Positions 57,191-64,000 of a stretch of 64,000 nucleotides of DNA are shown here, one piece after another. Position 1 is the first letter of the stretch. Every line of letters begins with the position of its first letter. The position numbers and the translations under genes are program-made. Source of the stretch: Kingdonia uniflora (lineage: Eukaryota > Streptophyta > Magnoliopsida > Ranunculales > Circaeasteraceae); assembly GCA_014058105.1 (NCBI GenBank), contig JACGCM010001217.1:434001-498000 (forward strand), written 5' to 3'. The notes under the pieces were generated by a model, which was not told the origin of the DNA, made no database searches, and saw only the letters and a program-made list of their open reading frames with translations.

Positions 57191-57655
57191 AGGTCGAATT
57201 AAACAGGACAATAAGTAACCGTAAAGAGATGCATTGAATATTAAATAGCTGTATAGGGTCTCGACCAGGTCGAATTGATTGACTCAATGAGCGACCCTCG
57301 GGAGAGCGTGTATACTGGAGAGCTATGTTGCAGTTATCAGTTATAGGTCGAATTGAGTGTATCAATAAGCGACCGTAATGAGATCTATTGAATATGGCAT
57401 AGCTGTATAGTTCATCTCTGCCAGATCGAATTGATTGACTCAATAAGCGACCCCTCGAAGAGCGTGTATATTTTAATAGCTATGTTGTAGGTCTCAGTTA
57501 CAGGTCGAATTGAGTATATCAATAAGTGACCGTACTGAGACATCTTTGAATATTGAATAGCTATATAGTGCATCTCTGCCAGATCGAATTGATTGACTCA
57601 ATAAGCGACCCTCAGAGAGCGAGTATATTTGAATAACTATGTTGTAGTAATTTTC
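57191..57655. repeat. Tandem repeat block of the Tat element
   Basis: Three units of about 154-157 bp start at 57191, 57345 and 57502. Each is itself two half-units of about 77 bp (starts 57191, 57267, 57345, 57423, 57502, 57581) sharing AGGTCGAATTGA, TCAATAAGCGACC and ATAGCTATGTTGTA. It lies between integrase and the antisense ORFs. Such blocks in Tat/Ogre elements are a known source of satellite DNA. Confidence 0.88.
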
Positions 57656-58027
57656 CGGTATAGGCAGAGATAGGTAGAAATGTTTGAACTGAGTAGACTT
57701 GCAAGATGATGATGAAAAAGTATTTTATTGCAAAATATCGGATATTACAACATGTTTATCTTCGATATAGCTTCAATCGACGGGTATTTCATAGATTAGC
57801 TACAGGTACACCTTCATATGTACTGAGATCGTAGGATCCTAAACCACTTGTGCCAGTTACGATAAACGGACCTTCCCAATTGTCTGTTAGCTTTCCAGCA
57901 TTAGGTGATTTGCGATGTTGTTAGATTTCTCAGAGAATGAGGTCTTTAACTTTGAATTCTCGGTGTTGAACACGCTTTTTATAAGATCGGGACAATGCAA
58001 GCTGATATCTTCTAAAATTAACAAGGC

Positions 58028-58830
58028 TCAATCACGTGTTTCTTCGATCAAATTCAGGTTGCATGCGATCTGAAACCCATTTTGTTCATCTGTCATCTCG
58101 TGATCACGTATTGGATGATGATATTGAGTGGGAATGATGGCTTCAGTCCCGTAGGCCAGTAAATATGGAGTACAGCCTGTTGCTGTTCTTGGAGTTAATC
58201 GGTAGGCCCAAAGTACATGTGGTAACTCGCTCACCCAGTTCCCCTTTTTATCGTTTAAACGCTTCTTGATGCCATCCATAATAGTTTGATTAGTAATCTC
58301 AGCTTGTCCGTTTCCCTGTGGATAATAAGGATTGGATGGGGAATGAATAATGTTGTGTTCATTGAGGAATGTGGTGATTTTGGAGCCAACGAATTGTGGT
58401 CCATTATCAATTCTGATGAGGTGTGGTTTGCCGAATCGGATAATAATGTTCTCCCAGATAAGTCAGATGACTTTTTCTTCTCGGTTTTGGCACAGTGGGA
58501 CTGCTTCTACCCATTTTGTGAAGTAATTTGTAATCACCAACAAATGTTTTTGCTTTTCTGGTGTTGTAGGAAATTCTCTTACGAGATCGAGATCCCATCG
58601 TCTGAATGGCCAAGTGACTTGGCTCGAGTATAGTTCGAGTGCTAGAACTCGTATTTTAGGTCTATGCCACTGACAAGCGTCACATTTATGAGCATATTCG
58701 ATTGCCTGTGCTTTCATCTTAGGCCAAAACATTCCTTGAGTTAAAGCTCTATTTGCAAGAGATTATCATGTTGTATGAGATCCGCGCATACCTTCATGTA
58801 GATCGTGCAAGAATTGTTGTGCTTCTTTGT
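58028..58830 (-). pseudogene. Tat integrase
   Basis: Zinc-binding region HDLHEGMRGSH then CDACQ, with a stop between them near 58760. Core region WDLDLVREFPTTPEKQKHLLVITNYFTKWVEAV retains the first catalytic Asp. After a frame change comes the end of the core and C-terminal part (KKRLNDKKGNWVSELPHVLW, YRLTPRTATGCTPYLLAYG). It would insert the cDNA copy into the genome. Broken by stop and frameshift. Confidence 0.88.
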
Positions 58831-59278
58831 CAGATAGACAAAGGAGGTATGGACAAGTGACCGAAATTTTATATAGGAGATTGTCCTGAATAATGTATCT
58901 TCAAGCATTATCAATTAATCTTCGCCGCTCTGTAGGATCCTCTGGAAGTGGACCGTCAAATTTATTTTGAGGTCTGATGTATATAATGAAAGGTTGTCTC
59001 CAATCATTTTCAAACTCTTCGCTTCCCCCAGTATTAATGGTGTTGGACGCGATGGTGTTAATGCTAGGGTTAGAAATGATGTTAATTTTTAAGTAACGAG
59101 CTTATAATCCAAGGATACCAACAAGAAAAGCGAGTGCATCTGCATGTCTATTTTTCCCCCTTGGGAAATGCTCCAAAGAAATTGTCTGAAATTTGCTCAT
59201 TCATTCGACCACTGCAGCAGCATAGTCGACCATTCTCCCATTGGTTTGATATACGCATGCGTAATGGTTGACGATTGG

Positions 59279-59743
59279 TTACGAATCTGTGTTGACAGAG
59301 AGCTCTACTACACCCAGTGTGAGTGTCATGTCCAAGCCATGAATTAATGCTTCATATTCTACCTCATTATTGGATGCTTCAAAATTGAGACGAATGGATT
59401 TTTCAAGCCGATCATTAGAAGGAGTAATAAGGACAATCCTCAGTCCTGATCCGGCTGGTTCGACGGAGCCGTCAGTCAAAAGTTGCCAACCTCTCTTTGT
59501 TACCCAATTTGATTTATCTTCTGACTGGTCTGTGAGCGATTCATCTTTTTGACCAATAAAATATTCTTCCCAATCAGGATCCTCTACTGAAAAGTCGACT
59601 AGAAAATCTGCTACAGCTTGACTTTTTTTGGAATATCGTGGTTCGAAATGTATATCGTGCTCTCCGAGGGTTACTGACCATTGCTGGATACGTCGAGATT
59701 TTTTGCGCTTGGATAAGATTTCGCGGAGTGGATAGTTCGTCAA
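59279..59743 (-). pseudogene. Second, archaeal-type RNase H of Tat element
   Basis: An open stretch of 154 codons. The RT connection region (IQQWSVTLGEHDIHFEPRYS, QAVADFLVDF) leads into an RNase H with catalytic residues in LLTDGSVEPAGSGL (Asp), NNEVEYEALIHGL (Glu) and VNTDS (Asp). The extra RNase H is characteristic of Tat/Ogre elements. The stretch itself is intact, but the surrounding pol is broken. Confidence 0.87.
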
Positions 59744-59770
59744 AACACGAATAGTATGAGCTTGGAAGTA

Positions 59771-60995
59771 CTATTTTAATTTCTGGGATGTATAGACAAG
59801 AGCGAGAAGAAGCTTCTCGATTTTGGTGTATCTCGTTTCTGCAGGAGTCAGAGTTTTGTTGATAAAATAGACTGGTTTCTCAGTCCTTTCTTTGAGTTGG
59901 AGAAGAACGGAGCTGAGAGATGTATCCGTGACAGCTAGGTATACTGTGAGTTCTTCTTTATCTGTTGGTGTGCTCATAACTGGTGGTTTGCCCAAATAAC
60001 GTTAGAGTTCGAGGAAAGCCGCTTCGCATTGGTCTGTCCATTCGATCTCAGGATCTTTCTTTGATTTTCCTCGTGATGTACCTCATTTTAACAGATCGAA
60101 TAAAGGCCGATATCTGACTGAAGAGTTGGATACAAATCTGTTTAGTGCTGCAATCTTCTCGGCTAGCTTCTGAACGTCCTTTATTGTCTTTGGTGAAGGC
60201 ATAGCTAAGAGAGCTCGTATGTTTGATGAATCGGCTTCAATCCCTCTTTTGCTTATTAGATGGCCCAAAAATTTTCTGGATTGAACGCCGAATTGGCACT
60301 TATCGGGATTTAAATGCATTTTATAAGATCGCAAAATCTCGAAAGTTGCTCGCAAATCTGTAAGATGGTCCTCTCTCTTGAGACTTTTACGGAGCATATC
60401 GTCAATGTAGACCTCCATTGATTTTCCGAGATGGTCTTTGAGCATCTTCGTCATCAATCTTTGATAGGTAGCGCCGGCGTTTTTTAGGCCGAAAGGCATA
60501 ACTTTATAGCAATATAGACCTTGTTCAGTGATGAACGTAATATTTTCTTGATCTTCAAGAAGAAGTGGTATCTTATTATATACTGATGTAGTGTCCATCA
60601 TTGAGAGGAGTTTGTGCCCTGCTGTAGAATCGAGCAGATGATTGATGATCGGAAGTAGAAAACTATTTTTTAGGGTGTGTTGGTTGAGATCCGTAAAATC
60701 AACACAGGCTCTAATTTTGCCATTCTTCTTTGGGACTGCGATAATGTTCGAGATCCAGTCTGGGTAAATTGTTTTGCAAATAAAACCGACCTCGATCTAT
60801 TTGTCTATCTCTTTATTCACTTCGTCTCGTAGTTTTGGTGCTAGAGTTCCTTGCTTCTGTTTGACCAGTTCTGCTTTATCTTTCAACCCTAGCTTATGGC
60901 ATGCTATAGCAGGATCGATCCCTAGCATTTTGTGAAACGTCCATGCAAAGACGTCACAGTTATCTATATGAAATTGTATAAGATTTGAGCGCTCC
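59771..60995 (-). pseudogene. Tat reverse transcriptase and first RNase H
   Basis: From about 60995: ERSNLIQFHIDNCDVFAWT and a stop near 60797, then the RT fingers in a broken stretch. The open part 60601-60083 has MPFGLKNAGATYQRLM, the catalytic YIDDM in MEVYIDDMLRKS, and CQFGVQSRKFLGHLISKRGI. The first RNase H (59995-59771) shows VYLAVTDTSLSSVLLQ and PVYFINKTLTPAETRYTKIE. Copies element RNA into DNA. Stops at 60797 and 60080 and others make it non-functional. Confidence 0.9.
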
Positions 60996-61276
60996 TCCAT
61001 TCTCAAGAGAGTTCCAATGTGAATTTCTCTTTGCGTGCCACTGATCTCGAGGTGCTCTGTTGGTTTAACATTTGGTAACTGAGGTTCTACTATAATTGAT
61101 TGTTGTAATTGTTATGCAGGAGTTGTTGTAGCTGGCTTAGCTTCAATGGAAATAGTGTTATCGCAAGATCGAGCCAATTTCTGGCTACCTTTGATTTTGT
61201 AGATTCGTCCTTTCCAGTCGAATCGCAATGCCTGATGATACATGAAGGGAAAAGCTTTCATGTTATGCAACCACGG

Positions 61277-61546
61277 TCACTCCATGATGCCCAAGTAACA
61301 GGATTTGGCCTTGATGACGTAAAAGACTACGTCAAGTATGATTGGTCTGGCTATGATGGGAAGTATGATTTTCCCCACGCCTTCTTCTATAGAACCGTTG
61401 AATCCAGAGACATTGAGGTCACTTGGTTCGACCTTGTCTGCTAATCCCATTTGGTCGATCGTGTTCTGGAAAATTAGTTTGATGCTACTTCCGGTGTCTA
61501 CCATCATCGTATGTAGAACTATGTTCTTCAATTTTAACATGATCAC
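61277..61546 (-). pseudogene. Tat aspartic protease
   Basis: A retroviral-type aspartic protease: the active site VDTGSS follows NIVLHTMM, and a flap-like ILDVVFYVI and YLGIME (usually YNAILG) lie near the C-terminus. It processes Gag-Pol. The stretch is open, though the flanking frame is broken. Confidence 0.85.
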
Positions 61547-61559
61547 AAGTGCATCCTAG

Positions 61560-63222
61560 TGCGGAAAGTGGATGTGACGAACCTCACAATCTTCGAAATA
61601 AATCTCAGTTCATCGATTGCTAGATTCTGGTAACAAACGAGCTTATTTATCTATCATTGTCAGATCATGGCATTGTCCGACGCGCCTACGCTTGGATCTA
61701 TTGGAGTTTTTGATAGTTTGAGTCTCGATGAAGTATAAGTATTTTTCTTTATTTGTTTCGTCAACTTGGACGATCTTGGCGTCAGTCATGTAGTTGCCAT
61801 CCTTATAACTTTCGATGTCAATAATATACTCAAGCATTCGACTATGAACAAATATACTCTGGAGAAGAAATATCAGTGCAAAACACCGCTCTGTTTCATG
61901 ATGTTAAATCTGGTGGTGAATGCAGTATGGCTTTCCTGATATGGGTAGAAGAGTATTAGCATTTCTGAAAAATTCATCTGTTTATATTAGCGGGTATAAG
62001 TACGCAAGAATAGTTGTTAATTGTGGTATGCACAGAATTGGCTTCCTTCATCCTTGGCGTCATTGATTGTCACTGGACTTGAATCGCTTGTTATCACCCC
62101 CATAGTCTTTATTGCTATTATGAGCTCGTTCTTCAGGATGGCCTTTGGTTGGTAGGGTGATGCATTAAGGTATTGGCTTCTCAGTTGTCAGTCACTCGAG
62201 GTCAATAAAGTTGTTGACCTTCTCAATCATATCCTCCGACGTCAGTGGCTTGTTAAGAACCAGGTGCTCCTTGACTCGTCCATCTACGAGCAGTGCATTG
62301 GTGAAAGCAGAGATTATGATCTTCTTGTCGAGGTTGTCAATTTTTTGGGCTAGTTCGATAAATTTCCTGGTAAACGTCTCTAATTTTTCGTTTAGTACCT
62401 GCTTTAGGCTGAATAAAGAGTAAAGACTCTCCTCCTTTTCTTTATTGTACGAATAGCTTTTGACAAATAGTTCGCGAAGTTGTTCAAAAGTGAAGATAGA
62501 CCCTTTGCTGAGCATGTGAAACCATCGCAAAGGTTCGCCCTTTAAACTGGTCGGGAAGAATCCTGAAATTCTTGAACGTGCTCCACAGGACCTCCTCCCT
62601 TGTATTTCTAAATCTTCGGAGTATGAAAAATGGTGGGTACTTCCTTGTCTAGCAACTCTTGTGCGAGCAGTCTCTTCTATAATTTGGTATAGCTATTTCT
62701 TCTAGTGAGTATTTGAGAGTCTAACAGCTCCTGGATGCATTTGTCCACCTATTCCAGAGTGAGATGTTGTTGAGACGTAATAGCTCATCTTGTTGCTCAT
62801 CTTCCTGGTGTATTGTGCTCTCTTATTGCTTCGCTCATGCGATCATAGACCAAAATTTGAGGTTTTTCTCTATTTTGTTCCTTTGGTTGTTGCAGATTGA
62901 TTATTGCTCCGGTGGATAATTGTGGATTGACGTGACCTGGAGGTGGGACTAGCTCTTGCTAAATTTGGGGAAGTGCTTGATTTCGGCCTCGATGTCCCAA
63001 GCGATCATGGACTGATAACCTCGAGGTTGCAGGCCGAGCATTCTGTTGTCTCGGATTTGCTGTTATTTGAGCTTGAAGTGCTCTGATTGTGTCCTGCATA
63101 CTGACAAGTTGTTTCTCTAGTTCTAATCGCCGGCCAGCTTTTTCTTGCACAGTTGTTCACAAATCCGTCACTCCTTCAGCAGCGTTAGGCAGGACGTTGT
63201 GTGATTTTTCTTGATTTTCCAT
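61560..63222 (-). pseudogene. Tat Gag
   Basis: The start MENQEKSHNVLPNAAEGV at 63222 is followed quickly by a stop. A coiled-coil stretch (63150-62959: RLELEKQLVSMQDTIRALQ) and broken linkers precede the Retrotrans_gag core (62530-62192: MLSKGSIFTFEQLRELFVKS, YSLFSLKQVLNEKLETFTRK). Sequence between gag and protease has stops and no clear zinc knuckle. It would form the element's capsid. Confidence 0.82.
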
Positions 63223-63281
63223 CCCTAAAAAAAATGAATACGGGAAAAATGGATCGAAGAACGTTGAGTGTATGCTTTGTT

Positions 63282-63299
63282 CCCACAGATGACGCCAAA
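63282..63299 (-). other. Primer-binding site of Tat element
   Basis: On -, TTTGGCGTCATCTGTGGG directly follows the 5' LTR. It resembles the TTGGCGCCGTCTGTGGG sites common in plant gypsy elements, with a C to T change. Confidence 0.75.
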
Positions 63300-63974
63300 T
63301 ATAATAGCCTATTTTTGTATTGGATGAAGATAGTGCCTTACACCCTTGAAATATGGGATATTAACTAGGAACTAGAAGCAATTAATACAAGTTTTAGCAT
63401 GGAAAACCCTTGAATGGGTTAAAAACCGCGACCTCCCCTGAGGATTTCTGAAAGAATGGTGTTTATATAGATACTAGCTATTACAAAGAGAAAGAGATTG
63501 GTTATATGAGTTTTGGCAGGAATCACTTTTTCTAAGAGTTCTCTAGATGATAATAGCCATCCTGGATCCTGATCTCCATGTCTCTTTATATAGGTCTTAT
63601 AATATGACCGTTGGTTACATTGGTGACGTACATTTTGGTCGTTCGTATTTGATGAGTTTTCATGAGGTCTTTTGTAGCGTCTTGATACTTGCTGATCTGC
63701 AATAGATCTATTGATGACCTTAGTTGTAACTTTGAACTGTTGATGAAGATCCAATCTCTAACGATGTTCGTATGTATACGAACTGTTGATGGATATCTGA
63801 GTGTCTTCTACAGTGCGATGCTACTAGATGCTTCAATATCCTCGAACTGTAGGTAAAGAACTCTGTATTGTAATCTGCATGCTCTCAGTTCTTGGGTGGT
63901 TATCAGTTTGTTTATACGAACTATGTGAACTCGAATATCGGGCTTAGTAGGAGGATTAGGAATAAGCCCTTACA
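63300..63974 (-). repeat. 5' LTR of Tat element
   Basis: 675 bp. On + it starts TATAATAGCC (the TG changed to TA) and ends CCCTTACA, followed by CATAC. Confidence 0.93.
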
Positions 63975-64000
63975 CATACTATAGTCAGTAACACCTTCTC

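Larger units (their letters stand above)
49476..63974 (-). mobile_element. Tat-lineage Ty3/gypsy retrotransposon, 14.5 kb
   Basis: A full-length element on the - strand. Both LTRs are 675 bp (63300-63974 is 5', 49476-50150 is 3') and a perfect duplication CATAC flanks it (49471-49475, 63975-63979). The primer-binding region reads TTTGGCGTCATCTGTGGG just inside the 5' LTR. A polypurine tract AAAGGGGGCAG precedes the 3' LTR. The domain order is gag, protease, RT, RNase H, a second archaeal-type RNase H, integrase, then a tandem repeat block and antisense ORFs. The second RNase H and the antisense region are hallmarks of the Tat/Ogre lineage. I count about 28 mismatches in the first 290 aligned LTR bases, mostly transitions, so it is not recent. 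Coding frames are broken. Confidence 0.93.

Noticed and set aside
57191..57655. CRISPR-like repeat array
   Set aside because: Units are contiguous tandem repeats without unique spacers, in a plant nuclear retrotransposon.

Overview
This is nuclear DNA of a flowering plant, almost certainly a eudicot: AT-rich, GT-AG introns, plant-type LTR retrotransposons with initiator-Met-tRNA primer sites, hAT, CACTA-like and Helitron ends, and two recognisable plant genes. No species is claimed. Only two genes look intact: a phytocyanin-type blue-copper protein on the + strand (exons 18197-18362 and 21304-21689) and a glycerol-3-phosphate transporter of the plant G3Pp (SLC37-like, MFS) family on the - strand (exons 26231-25193, 23979-23449, 22508-22471). 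They are convergent, with about 0.8 kb between their stop codons.

Left part (1-18 kb): intergenic DNA with a duplicated promoter-like segment (1917-2096 and 5033-5216), a CACTA-like element (about 5225-9588) carrying a nested 1.17-kb hAT element (6805-7977), a two-exon fragment of a MORC ATPase gene (9875-10578), and two decayed 2-oxoglutarate/Fe(II) dioxygenase pseudogenes (13410-14231 and 15480-16706), both containing internal duplications. A perfect 28-bp inverted repeat lies between them. Middle (18-27 kb): the phytocyanin gene, whose single intron holds a 2.7-kb gag-only LTR element with a perfect 5-bp target duplication, then the G3Pp gene.

Right part (27-64 kb): a nested retrotransposon landscape. 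In order: a copia element reduced to gag-protease (27412-30133, TSD ctttc); a 923-bp element with 47-bp terminal inverted repeats (30567-31489); a large hAT-like element (31649-42543) containing a higher-order tandem repeat and two related gypsy elements in divergent orientation (33858-38652 on -, 39091-42306 on +); a second copia element reduced to reverse transcriptase-RNase H (43242-46215); a Helitron 3' end (46385); an array of TGACGTGGCA-like motifs; a gag relic; and inside that relic a complete 14.5-kb Tat-lineage Ty3/gypsy element (49476-63974, two 675-bp LTRs, TSD catac). The last has dual RNase H domains, an antisense multi-exon coding region and a tandem-repeat block.

The most notable signals are the antisense, apparently spliced, TATA-preceded reading frames of the Tat element; the TTCGAA-centred palindrome arrays in the U3 regions of four distinct LTR families; the higher-order CACAAATGA repeat inside the hAT element; and the intron insertion in the phytocyanin gene. 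All retroelement coding regions carry stops or frameshifts, so none looks autonomous as written. All assignments are from reading the sequence; no database was searched.
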